From: Streptomyces griseoviridis
Lineage (GTDB): Bacteria; Actinomycetota; Actinomycetes; Streptomycetales; Streptomycetaceae
Direction of reading: 5' to 3'
NCBI GenBank assembly: GCA_014649155.1
Contig: BMSM01000016.1
Span: forward strand, 62,001 to 126,000
DNA length: 64,000 nt
Shown here: piece after piece, positions 16,544-24,477 of the stretch
Layout: each line of letters begins with the position of its first letter
Numbering within the stretch: the first letter of the stretch is position 1
Notes under the pieces: model-generated
Databases searched by the model: none
What the model saw: only the letters and a program-made list of their open reading frames with translations
What the model was told of the DNA's origin: nothing
Made by a program: the position numbers and the translations under genes

Positions 16544-17794
16544 ATGCGACCGACGCGACCCGGCCGGACCACCGAAGGCCCCCTCCCCCCGACCCAGCCC
16601 CTGCGGACCGTCGACCTGGCCTACCGCCGGGCCACCTGCGGCCGGCCGCTGCCCCTGCCCTTCGTCTTCGCCTACGACGGCCCCGCGCCGGCCCTGGACT
16701 CGGTCCGCGCCCGGGTCGCCGAGCGCGCCCCGCACATCCCGGTCCTCACCTACCGCCCGGCCCCGGACGGCCGGGTCTTCCGGCGCACCGGCGCCCTGGT
16801 GGTGGAGCGGCACGTGCGCGAGCTGCGGCTGCCCGAGGACACCGACGGCACGGCGACCGGCCGGCTGTTGCTGTCCCGGCCCATGGCCACCGGCGACGGG
16901 CCGCTGTGGGAGGTCTGGCTGGTGCACGCCGCGGACGGCCGCCACTTCCTGTGCTACCGCACCGACCACACCGTCCAGGACGGCATGGGCGCCGCCTACG
17001 CCGCCCGCGCCCTGCTCGACGACCGCACCGACGCGCACCCCGCCGCGCCCCCCGCCGCCCGGCCCACCCCGCGCGGCCTCGCCGGCGTCCTCCGCGACGT
17101 GGTGGCCGGCTTCGGCCCGGGCACTCCCAAGCCGGGCTTCGACGGCCCGGTCGACGGCCGCACCGGCGTCTGCCACGCCACCGTCCCGCTGGACCGGCTG
17201 CGCGCCCTCGGCCGGGCGCACGGCGCCACCGTCAACGACGTGTACCTGGGCGCTCTCGCGTACGCCGTCCGCACCTGGCACCTGAAGGAGACGGGCACCG
17301 TCCACCCGCCGCTGCCGGTGGCGGTGCCGATGTCGGTCCGGGCACCGGGGGAGGAGTTCGCGCCCGGCAACCGGATGGTCACCGCCCGGGTGGTGCTGCC
17401 CTGCGGCGAGCCCACGCCCGGACAGGCCGTCCGCGTGGTGGCGGCGCGCACCCGGCGCCTGAAGGAGAGCCGCCGGCGCGACTCCTTCCGGGCGCTGCTC
17501 GCGGTGACCCCCCGGCAGCTCGGCGCCCGGATCGGCGTGCGCCTGGTCAACGGCGCGGTCGTGTCCGGCCCCGCCAGCGGCGTCGGCTTCGGCGCCCCGC
17601 TGCTGCACCGGGGGGCGGCGTCGCGGTGGGCGGCCGTGTACTCCGGCATGACCTCCGGCATCCGCTGCCTGGTGACCCTGACCAGCCAGCACGACACCGC
17701 CTGCCTGACCGTCGTGCACGACGAGAACCTGCCCACCGCGGACGAACTGCCCGACCTGTGGCTGGCGGCGCTGCTGGAGCTGGAGCGGACGTGA
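16544..17794 (+). CDS. Wax ester synthase/DGAT-like acyltransferase with altered HHxxxDG motif
   Basis: A 416-aa protein of the condensation-like WS/DGAT superfamily. The active-site segment reads CYRTDHTVQDGMGAAYA, so the canonical HHxxxDG is DHxxxDG: the second, catalytic His and the DG are kept, while the first His is Asp. The C-terminal half has the usual PLPVAVPMSVR and GNRMVTARVVLP blocks. Family members esterify diacylglycerol or fatty alcohols with acyl-CoA; others form amide or ester links in natural products. It is the last gene of the plus-strand operon (50 bp after the FAD oxidase) and ends directly against the methyltransferase stop. The acceptor is unknown. Confidence 0.75.
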   Translation: MRPTRPGRTTEGPLPPTQPLRTVDLAYRRATCGRPLPLPFVFAYDGPAPALDSVRARVAERAPHIPVLTYRPAPDGRVFRRTGALVVERHVRELRLPEDTDGTATGRLLLSRPMATGDGPLWEVWLVHAADGRHFLCYRTDHTVQDGMGAAYAARALLDDRTDAHPAAPPAARPTPRGLAGVLRDVVAGFGPGTPKPGFDGPVDGRTGVCHATVPLDRLRALGRAHGATVNDVYLGALAYAVRTWHLKETGTVHPPLPVAVPMSVRAPGEEFAPGNRMVTARVVLPCGEPTPGQAVRVVAARTRRLKESRRRDSFRALLAVTPRQLGARIGVRLVNGAVVSGPASGVGFGAPLLHRGAASRWAAVYSGMTSGIRCLVTLTSQHDTACLTVVHDENLPTADELPDLWLAALLELERT

Positions 17795-18670
17795 TCACCG
17801 CGGGTCGCGGAGCGTCCCGGTCGTCAGGAACACCGTCCGCGCCGCGGCCTCGCCGAGCAGCGGCAGGCAGGGAGCCAGCCGCTGCACCACGTACGGCAGG
17901 GTGAACAGGTCGGCCACCGTGGCCTCCCAGCCGTGCTCCGCCCACCAGCGCTCCGGCTCGGCGAGCTGCCACTGCCAGGAGATCCCGGTGCTGGACAGGG
18001 CCTCCAGGAACGGGGTGACCAGGGAGGACGAACTGACCTGCGCGTTGACGCACTCCGCGCCGAAGGTGCTGCCCGGCGCGGAGAGTTCCGTCATGGTGGT
18101 GACGACGGACTCCGCGTCGCGCGGCGGCAGGTGGTACAGCAGCGTCTCGGCCAGCCAGGCGGTGGGCCGGACCGGGTCGAAGCCCTGGGCGCACAGTTCC
18201 CGCGTCCACGCCCCGGTCGGGGAGATCCCGACCGTGCTGCGGCGTCCGCAGGTCGGCGGCGCCCAGTCGAGGACGTGCTCCTTGAAGGCCAGCAGCGCCG
18301 GGTCCTCCACCTCGAAGACGTGCACCCCGCGCGGCCACTCCAGGCGGAACGCCCGGGTGTCCAGACCGGCGCCCAGCAGCACCACCTGGCGGCAGCCCGA
18401 CCGGGCCGCCGCCAGCAGGTGCTCGTCGAAGAAGCGGCTGCGCACCACCGCCCAGTCGGGCAGCAGCCGCTGCAACGGGCCGTCCCCCGGCGGACCCCCG
18501 GGCGGGAACCCGGCCGCGTGCAGGAAGTCAGCGGCCCACGGATCACGGACGTACGGTGTCGCGCGCTCCTGTTCCGCGGCGTGGGCCGACGCCGTCCACA
18601 CGGCGACCTTGGAGAGCCCGTCGGGCAGGGGCACACCCTGCGGGGACGTGGGCTCTGCGGCGTCCGGCAT
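17795..18670 (-). CDS. SAM-dependent carboxyl methyltransferase (leucine-carboxyl/TIGR00027 type), Ady1-like candidate
   Basis: A 291-aa methyltransferase with the family hallmark VVLLGAGLDTRAFRLEW (SAM site, near residue 95), followed by VFEVEDPALLAFKEHVL and TAWLAETLLYHLP. This class methylates carboxylates in polyketides and related metabolites. In azodyrecin biosynthesis the SAM enzyme Ady1 is reported to form the terminal methyl ester; an equivalent role here is my inference. GGAGG precedes the ATG at 18670. Its stop codon abuts the stop of the acyltransferase on the other strand with no intervening base. The ABC1 kinase gene lies 37 bp upstream on the same strand, so both are probably cotranscribed. 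Confidence 0.85.
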   Translation of the reverse strand: MPDAAEPTSPQGVPLPDGLSKVAVWTASAHAAEQERATPYVRDPWAADFLHAAGFPPGGPPGDGPLQRLLPDWAVVRSRFFDEHLLAAARSGCRQVVLLGAGLDTRAFRLEWPRGVHVFEVEDPALLAFKEHVLDWAPPTCGRRSTVGISPTGAWTRELCAQGFDPVRPTAWLAETLLYHLPPRDAESVVTTMTELSAPGSTFGAECVNAQVSSSSLVTPFLEALSSTGISWQWQLAEPERWWAEHGWEATVADLFTLPYVVQRLAPCLPLLGEAAARTVFLTTGTLRDPR

Positions 18671-18707
18671 GGATACCTCCGTAAGCGGTGGTGGTGGGGA
18701 GCGGGGG

Positions 18708-20279
18708 TCAGCGGCCGTGGTTGCGGCCGATCAGATAGGCCATCGCCCCCAGCGCCAGCAGGCCGCCGGAGGGACGGGTGGGACGCTGGCCGCCCATCGA
18801 GGCGGGCGTCCGCGGCTCGTGGACGTTCAGCGCGAACTGCCGGTTGGCGACGTCGGAGAGCACGCCGCGGACCTGCTCGGGGCTGGTGACGGCGGTGAGC
18901 AGCAGCTCCATCGAGTTGCGGGCGAACTGGTGCCGGCCGAGGAACTCCTTGCCCAGCGCGAGCATGATGCGCGGCACCTCGCCCTGGAACACCTCGGGCA
19001 GGGTGATCTCCGGTGCCAGGTGACGGATGGAGCCGTCCAGGTTGGCGAAGGACTTGCCGAGCAACGACACGGCCGGCGGGGAGCCGATGCCCCGCCGGCT
19101 CGCCTTGGCCAGCACGGTGGTCAGCGCCACCCCGAAGTTCATGTCCTCCAGGGAGAGATGGGAGACCTTGGGCACGAACGCGGACATGTCGGAGATGAAG
19201 GCCGACATGTTGGCCCAGGGCGTCACCCGGCCCATCTCCGCCCAGTGCTGGGCCAGCCCGGCACCGTCGTTCTGCGCGATCGTCATGAACAGGGGCAGCA
19301 GTTGCAGGCTGGTACGGCGGTCCAGGCGGCCGACCATGCCCCAGTCGATCACCGTGGCGGGCACCCCCGGCGCGGCGAAGATGTTCCCGGCGTGCGGGTC
19401 GGCGTGGAAGAACCGGTGCACGAAGTACCCGTGGTACATGAACCGCAGCAGGTCCTTGCCCAGTTCGACGCGCTCGGAGTCGGTGAAGTGCGCCCGGTCG
19501 ACGTGGTGCAGCGGGGTGCCGGCCGCCAGCGACTGGACCAGCACCCGCGGACCGGCGTGCAGCACACGGGGCACCTCCAGGCTGCGGAAGGCCCGTACGT
19601 GCTCGCGGGCCTCGTCCATGTTGCGGGCCTCGCCGGTGAAGTCCAGCTCCGGTTCCATCGCGTCGAAGACGGAACCGAGCATCGCCTCGATGTCGATGAC
19701 CTCGTTGAAGCGGGGCGCGACCCGGGCGACGATCCGGGCCGCCTTGCGCATCAGCGCCATGTCCGCGAGGACACCCTCCTGGATGCCGGGCCGCTGGATC
19801 TTCACCACCGCGGGCCGGCCGCCGGGCAGGGTCACCCGGTAGACCTGGGCCAGGGAGGCCGCCCCGAGCGGCTTGACGGTCTCGACGTCGTCGAAGCGCA
19901 GCTTCCAGTCCTCGCCCAGGTCCTGGGCGAGGACCGGCTCGAAGACGGAGAACGGCTGGATGTCGACCTGGTCGTGCAGGTTCTGCAGTTCGTCCCGGAT
20001 CGACCTTGGGACCATGTCGGGCCGGGTGGAGAGCATCTGGCCCAGCTTCACGTAGAACGGGCCGAGGCTCTCCAGGGCGCGGCGCACCGCTTTGGCACGC
20101 CGTAGCTCGCTCCCGGCGACGTCCTCCGGTGCCCCGTCCGGGGCCCGGTCGGACGCCGCCGGGAGCGGGGTGTCCCGCTTCCGGCGCCTGAGCCGGGTCG
20201 CCTGGCCCACCTCGTCGGCGACGAGGCTTCCCAGGACCTTGACCACGAGACGCAGCCGGTCGCCGACGGCAGACGGCAT
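18708..20279 (-). CDS. ABC1/AarF/UbiB family atypical kinase
   Basis: A 523-aa UbiB-like protein. All signature motifs are present: GPFYVKLGQMLSTRPD (KxGQ), LGAASLAQVYRV (Ala-rich loop), AVVKIQRPG (Lys), FFHADPHAGNIF (catalytic HxDxHxGN) and TVIDWGMVGR (metal-binding Asp). The C-terminal GGLLALGAMAYLIGR is a probable membrane anchor. The family binds lipids and hydrolyses ATP; the best known members support ubiquinone biosynthesis, perhaps by extracting prenyl lipids from membranes. Here it may handle a lipid-like intermediate of the neighbouring pathway. I use the ATG at 20279 (MPSAVGDRL, GAGGAGGA upstream) and treat the open frame before it as leader. Role in the cluster is inferred. Confidence 0.88.
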   Translation of the reverse strand: MPSAVGDRLRLVVKVLGSLVADEVGQATRLRRRKRDTPLPAASDRAPDGAPEDVAGSELRRAKAVRRALESLGPFYVKLGQMLSTRPDMVPRSIRDELQNLHDQVDIQPFSVFEPVLAQDLGEDWKLRFDDVETVKPLGAASLAQVYRVTLPGGRPAVVKIQRPGIQEGVLADMALMRKAARIVARVAPRFNEVIDIEAMLGSVFDAMEPELDFTGEARNMDEAREHVRAFRSLEVPRVLHAGPRVLVQSLAAGTPLHHVDRAHFTDSERVELGKDLLRFMYHGYFVHRFFHADPHAGNIFAAPGVPATVIDWGMVGRLDRRTSLQLLPLFMTIAQNDGAGLAQHWAEMGRVTPWANMSAFISDMSAFVPKVSHLSLEDMNFGVALTTVLAKASRRGIGSPPAVSLLGKSFANLDGSIRHLAPEITLPEVFQGEVPRIMLALGKEFLGRHQFARNSMELLLTAVTSPEQVRGVLSDVANRQFALNVHEPRTPASMGGQRPTRPSGGLLALGAMAYLIGRNHGR

Positions 20280-20296
20280 GGTGAGGGTTCCTCCTC

Positions 20297-20386
20297 GATC
20301 GGTACTGCGGAGATCGGCACTGCGGGGATCAGCACTGCGGAGATCGGTACGGCGAAGATCTGCACGGCGTGGATCGCGCAGCGGAG
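20297..20386. repeat. Six 15-bp tandem repeats upstream of the ABC1 kinase gene
   Basis: Six units of 15 bp, each beginning GATC(G/A/T)G and containing (C/A)TGCGG or a variant, run from 20297 to 20386 in the ABC1 leader. The minus-strand frame is open and reads ADLRR, TDLRS, ADPRS, ADLRS, TDRGG, resembling pentapeptide-repeat units (A-D/N-L-x-x). Confidence 0.8.
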
Positions 20387-20457
20387 GCCATGGCCGTCGG
20401 CCGGAGGGTGTCCGGCGCAGCGGGACGGCGGGACGGTGGTGGACGGGACCGGAGGCG

Positions 20458-21225
20458 TCAGACCCTGGGCAGGACCGACTCGACGCCCTTGAAGCCCAGC
20501 GCACCGGTCGTTCCGGTGAGCCCCTTGGCGGCGTCGCTCGCCGCCCGGGCCGCGCCGCTCGCCGCGGAGGCGGCCTGACCGGCCGAGGAGGCCGCCTGGC
20601 TGACCGGGTTGTTCTGGAGCACCTGCACCAGCTGCGTGATCATCTCGCCGAGCTGGTTGATCTGCCTCGGCAGCGCGGCGACCGACGACAGGACGTCACC
20701 CGTCCCGGAAGCCGCGTGCCCGACCCCGCCGGCCAGCTGGTTGAGCCCGCTGAGTGCCGCCAGGGGGTTCGCGGCACCCCCGCCCAGTGCGGCGAGCGGG
20801 TTGGCACCGCCCAGTGCGGCGAGCGGATCGGTACCGCCCGCCGCACCCCCGGCGAGCCCCGCGAGCGGACCGCCCGAGCCGGTCAGTGCGCCCAGGGCGC
20901 CCGCGGGCAGCCCGGCCGGCGCCGCGGCGGGATCGGTGGACCTGCCCCGTCCCCGCCCGCGGTCGCGGTCGTACCAGTCGTCCCGGCCGGAGTCGGTGGA
21001 CCTGCCCCGGCCCCGTCCCCGCCACCCGTCGCGGTCACGGTCGTACCAGTCGTCCCGGCCGAAATAGGTGGACCTGCCCCGTCCCCGCCAGCCGTCGCGG
21101 TCGCGGTCCCAGTCGTCCCAGTCGTCCCGGTCGGCACGGTCGAGGAGGTCGTCGAACGCCTCCTTGCCGCTGTCGGCCATGTCGCCGATCAGGTCCTTGA
21201 TGATGTCCTGGATGCTCTTGGACAT
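20458..21225 (-). CDS. Asp/Arg-Gly repeat protein of unknown function
   Basis: A 255-aa low-complexity protein. Residues 1-30 are an amphipathic acidic helix (SIQDIIKDLIGDMADSGKEA). Residues about 31-95 contain three imperfect copies of a DRDGWRGRGRST/GRDDWYDRDR unit. Residues about 96-185 are Gly/Ala/Leu-rich (DPLAALGGANPLAAL), and the C-terminus is an Ala/Ser-rich helix ending KGVESVLPRV. There is no signal peptide or membrane segment, and I do not recognise a family. The composition suggests a disordered, possibly condensate- or granule-forming surface protein, comparable in style to phasin-like proteins; that is speculation. It lies between the ABC1 kinase and the ECF sigma genes on the same strand, with a lower-GC leader. 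Confidence 0.7.
   Translation of the reverse strand: MSKSIQDIIKDLIGDMADSGKEAFDDLLDRADRDDWDDWDRDRDGWRGRGRSTYFGRDDWYDRDRDGWRGRGRGRSTDSGRDDWYDRDRGRGRGRSTDPAAAPAGLPAGALGALTGSGGPLAGLAGGAAGGTDPLAALGGANPLAALGGGAANPLAALSGLNQLAGGVGHAASGTGDVLSSVAALPRQINQLGEMITQLVQVLQNNPVSQAASSAGQAASAASGAARAASDAAKGLTGTTGALGFKGVESVLPRV
20935..21110. repeat. Three imperfect 60-72-bp repeats within the repeat-protein gene
   Basis: Copies starting near 20935, 20995 and 21067 share GGTGGACCTGCCCC followed by C/G-rich sequence and CAGTCGTCCC. They encode the charged RGRGRST/GRDDWYDRDR units of the protein at 20458-21225. Confidence 0.75.
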
Positions 21226-21336
21226 GAGAGGGGCTTCCTTTCCTTTACTGCGGTGTACGCAGACGGGATGGCGGACCCATTCCCGCGGATGTTTTCCGGG
21301 AAATGGGGTGATGCGGGGACGCGGCCTGTCGCGGCA

Positions 21337-21861
21337 TTATCGTGCGCAGCCCTCCAGGGCCCTGGCACACGCCGTCTTCAGACGTGCCCGACCTCGGGTG
21401 AAGGCGGCTTCAGCCGCTTTCACGGAGATATTGTGGATGCGGGCGAACTCCGCTGTGGAGATGCCGGCGGCGCGAGCCAGTATGATCTCCTGCTCCCGGC
21501 CGCGCAGTTTTTCCACCTGGCTCAGCAGCCATCTGCCGAAATCCTCGTCACAGACGTCCTCCTCGGTCGTGCCGGAGAAGTCCAGGAGTGCCGCACGCTG
21601 CAACAACCTGCTGCGGCGCTCCATCTCGCGGTAGAAGTCGATGCAGAGGCGAAGCGCCACGGAGGTCAGAAAAGGACCCAGTCGATTCCTGTCCAGGGTG
21701 GCGTGTGCGGCTGCTCTGGCCATGGTTTCCTGAACACAGTCTTCAGCGTCCTGAAAACTCGGCAGTCGTCGTCGAACCAACCGCATGAGGCGGTCCTGGT
21801 GCTGGAAGATGTCTTCCCAGGAGCATGCAGCGGGCGATTGGCAGGTGGAATGTGGCGCCAT
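21337..21861 (-). CDS. ECF-type RNA polymerase sigma factor (orphan)
   Basis: A 174-aa two-domain sigma factor. The sigma2 region (RLMRLVRRRLPSFQDAEDCVQETMARAA, residues about 25-55) includes the DAEDCVQET core-binding helix. The sigma4 region (KLRGREQEIILARAAGISTAEFARIHNISVKAAEAAFTRGRARL, residues about 115-160) has the helix-turn-helix. No anti-sigma gene adjoins it and there is no C-terminal extension, so it may be controlled at transcription or by another partner. Coding GC is visibly lower than in neighbours (for example around 21460-21760), consistent with acquisition. It could drive the halogenase-HD pair upstream or the repeat protein downstream; no matching promoter motif could be established. 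Confidence 0.87.
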   Translation of the reverse strand: MAPHSTCQSPAACSWEDIFQHQDRLMRLVRRRLPSFQDAEDCVQETMARAAAHATLDRNRLGPFLTSVALRLCIDFYREMERRSRLLQRAALLDFSGTTEEDVCDEDFGRWLLSQVEKLRGREQEIILARAAGISTAEFARIHNISVKAAEAAFTRGRARLKTACARALEGCAR

Positions 21862-22013
21862 TGTGGATTGCAGCCCGTTGTCTCTCGGTTTCAGGCAGGG
21901 GAATCGGCGGCCGGTTTATGTTTCCGGCGGCCACGCGCTTTTCCTACCCGAGCCCCTGGGGCGGCAAACCGGAATATGTGTCTCCGGAGTCCGCGGCAAT
22001 GATTTTCCGGCGG

Positions 22014-23792
22014 TCAGTCCCGGGTCGGGGCGGCCCCCGGGCGCGGAGCCGGCCGCTTGGCCCAGTCCCGGTTCCAGTTGAACCACATGTCCCGCAGCGT
22101 CTGGTGCGCCTGGGTGGCGCCCGCCCGCAGCTCGCCGGCGTACACCTCGGCCGCCTCCTTGGCGATCATCCGGCCGCCCCCGGTGAAGTACGCGCCGCGC
22201 ACGTGCCGCGGGGAGCGGAACTTCCCCCAGAGCAGGATCTTCGTCAGCGGCCACAGCGTGAACACCCCGGCGGGGCACCGGTCTTCGGGGTCCAGAGTCC
22301 CCCACACCGCCGGGCACAGCTCGCTCTCGCGCAGCAGCTCGTAGATCCGCGCGATGGTCCGTTCCTTGGTCGCCTCACCGTCCCGGTAGGCCAGTACGGC
22401 GTCCCGGGACTGGTTGAACAGCCGCTCCACCCACGGGTTGTCGACGCCCTGGAGCCCCCGGTAGGGCGGCAGCTCCAGCGCGTCGAAGCAGGAGCGGTCG
22501 TGGGTCTTCTCGAAGGCGACGGCGGCCTGGTTCTGGGCGTTGGTGCCGTACAGCGTGGTGATGGTCCACACCCGGTTCCAGGCGTTCCACAGGTCGAAGT
22601 CGTCGAAGGAGATGTAACTGCACGACACCAGGTCGTCGTAGAAGCGGAACATGCGCTTGGTCCAGTGCTCCAGGTACTGGAACCGGGCGGTGTCGAAGTC
22701 GTCCTGGCGGACCGCGTCGATGAGCCGGTGGCCGAGCGCGTTGAGCGACATCACCGTCACCGCGAGGCCGCTGGAGAACAGCGGGTCGATGAAGTCACTG
22801 GCGTGCGGCAGCAGGCACCAGCGGTCACCGACCACCTGGTGCGAGGAGAACTGCGTCCGGTCCGTCGACACGTACGGCCGCACCGGCCGCGCCCGCTCGA
22901 ACTGCCGGGCCACGCTGGGGAACCGCGCGATGTGCTGCCAGAACTCCTCCTCCGCCGGCACCCCCTCGGGCCGCGGGTACATGTCGAGGTCGAGATTGAT
23001 CCCGACACTGCACAGCCCGCTGGTTCCGCCGGTGTGGTTGTCGAAGGGGATGACCCAGAGCCAGCCGCCCTTGAACATGTGGTGCAGCGTGCCCTGGCTG
23101 AAGGGGCTCGGCATCTTGTGCTGTTCGCGCGGCGGCGCCACGGTGTCGAACGGCCGCACGTCCACCATGTGCGTGAAGATCGTGCGCGACCGGGTGCGGT
23201 ACGGCGGCTCCTGCCGCAGCCCGAGCCGCTCGGGCAGCATCGCCCGCATCCCGCCGGCGTCCACCACGTAGCTCGCGCGGAAGGTGCCCTTGTCCCGGGT
23301 GATCAGGGTGGCGTGGTCGTCCTCGAACTTCACGTCCTCCACGAGGGTGTGGGTGTGCGCGGTGACGCCGTAGGAGACGGCGACGTGGAACATGTAGGCG
23401 TCGACGTCCTGGCGGAAGTAGTGCGAGTCGGGGCCCAGCGGCGGCCCCCAGGTGGGGTACTGGGTGCACTCCTCGGCCCGGGTGGGCTCGCCCTCCCGGT
23501 GGTAGACGAAGCCGAAGTTGCGCTTGACCCCGCAGTTGGACGAGACATGCCGGCGCAGCGCCCCGTTGGTCGCGAGGTGCTCGATCTCGGGGACGTCGTA
23601 ACGGCGGGCCAGGACCCGCAGGCCGAACGTGGTCTCGGGAACGGTGGACTCCCCGATGGCGAACCGGGGATGCCCGCTGCCCTCCAGCAGCAGCGTGCGC
23701 ACGCCGTGCCGGGCGAGGATCGCCCCGAGCGTGGTCCCGCCGATGCCCCCACCGACGATGGCGACATCGAAATCCCGCTGGTCCTCTTGCAT
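22014..23792 (-). CDS. Flavin-dependent halogenase-family enzyme
   Basis: A 592-aa FAD enzyme with the fingerprints of flavin-dependent halogenases: VAIVGGGIGGTTLG at residues 10-23, IGESTVPE near residue 47, a Lys in GVKRNFGFVYH (residue 90, where these enzymes place the catalytic lysine), the GGWLWVIPF motif (WxWxIP) and FIDPLFSSGLAVTVMS. Halogenases oxidise chloride or bromide to a lysine-bound hypohalous species; some relatives are plain hydroxylases or epoxidases. It is longer than tryptophan halogenases, with a C-terminal extension of about 150 residues. The HD-domain gene lies 49 bp upstream on the same strand. The substrate is unknown; halogenation is plausible but not proven from sequence. 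Confidence 0.8.
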   Translation of the reverse strand: MQEDQRDFDVAIVGGGIGGTTLGAILARHGVRTLLLEGSGHPRFAIGESTVPETTFGLRVLARRYDVPEIEHLATNGALRRHVSSNCGVKRNFGFVYHREGEPTRAEECTQYPTWGPPLGPDSHYFRQDVDAYMFHVAVSYGVTAHTHTLVEDVKFEDDHATLITRDKGTFRASYVVDAGGMRAMLPERLGLRQEPPYRTRSRTIFTHMVDVRPFDTVAPPREQHKMPSPFSQGTLHHMFKGGWLWVIPFDNHTGGTSGLCSVGINLDLDMYPRPEGVPAEEEFWQHIARFPSVARQFERARPVRPYVSTDRTQFSSHQVVGDRWCLLPHASDFIDPLFSSGLAVTVMSLNALGHRLIDAVRQDDFDTARFQYLEHWTKRMFRFYDDLVSCSYISFDDFDLWNAWNRVWTITTLYGTNAQNQAAVAFEKTHDRSCFDALELPPYRGLQGVDNPWVERLFNQSRDAVLAYRDGEATKERTIARIYELLRESELCPAVWGTLDPEDRCPAGVFTLWPLTKILLWGKFRSPRHVRGAYFTGGGRMIAKEAAEVYAGELRAGATQAHQTLRDMWFNWNRDWAKRPAPRPGAAPTRD

Positions 23793-23841
23793 GTTCTACG
23801 GTCCTTTCGCGACGGGAGAAGCGAACAGCCCGGCCGGCGGT

Positions 23842-24477
23842 TCACCGCGGGGCGGCGTGCCGGGCCGGCAGCACCCGGCGCGGCACGCAGGCCGCCACCC
23901 GGGCGCAGAAGGAGAGGGCGAACCAGGGCGTCGGCGCCAGCTCGGCCAACAGGCGCCGCTCGCCCGGCAGCCGGCGGTCACCGCGGCCGGTGACGTCCAG
24001 CCAGGCACCGAAGTGCAGCAGCCGGGCCTCGGGCCCCCAGCCGGACGCGGGGAACGGCCGCATGTGCTCCCGCACCGCCCGCGTCAGCGCGCGGCGCCGG
24101 GCGTCGTCCACCTGCCGCCCGGCGAGGAAGCGGTCGAGCAACTCCGCGCCCCGGGCCGGGAATCCGCCCCGGCCGAGCGGCCCGCGCCCCACCAGCCCGG
24201 TGTCGTGGAACGCCGCGACGGCCAGCAGGCCGACCCGGTCGTACGCCGTCTCGCCGGCCCGCGCCCGCGCGTCGGCCAGCAGGAACGTCCGCAGCGAGTG
24301 CAGCGCCACCGGCGTCGGCAGCAGCCGGGCCATCTCCGCGAGCGCGGCGTCCGCCAGGGGGTCGCCGAGCAGCTCCGCCAGCGGCGGCCGGGCGAGCAGC
24401 GGCTGCCACGCCCGGGGCAGCGGTGGCCGGCCGGCCTCCTCGCGGCCGGAACCGGGAACCTCGGGCCGTGCGGCCAT
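23842..24477 (-). CDS. HD-domain protein (cyanamide-hydratase-like architecture)
   Basis: A 211-aa protein. The ATG at 24477 is preceded by AAGGAGGTCG, an excellent ribosome site, so the long in-frame extension upstream is rejected. Metal ligands of an HD domain can be traced: His in VALHSLRTF, the His-Asp pair in AVAAFHDTGL, a further His in AVREHMRPF, and Asp in FGAWLDVTG. The HSLRTF...FHDTGL spacing recalls the cyanamide hydratase/urea-hydro-lyase type. HD proteins are phosphohydrolases, hydratases or, in some cases, diiron oxygenases. It heads a two-gene unit with the halogenase-type enzyme. The reaction is unknown; a diiron oxidation role in the adjacent pathway is one possibility. Confidence 0.7.
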   Translation of the reverse strand: MAARPEVPGSGREEAGRPPLPRAWQPLLARPPLAELLGDPLADAALAEMARLLPTPVALHSLRTFLLADARARAGETAYDRVGLLAVAAFHDTGLVGRGPLGRGGFPARGAELLDRFLAGRQVDDARRRALTRAVREHMRPFPASGWGPEARLLHFGAWLDVTGRGDRRLPGERRLLAELAPTPWFALSFCARVAACVPRRVLPARHAAPR

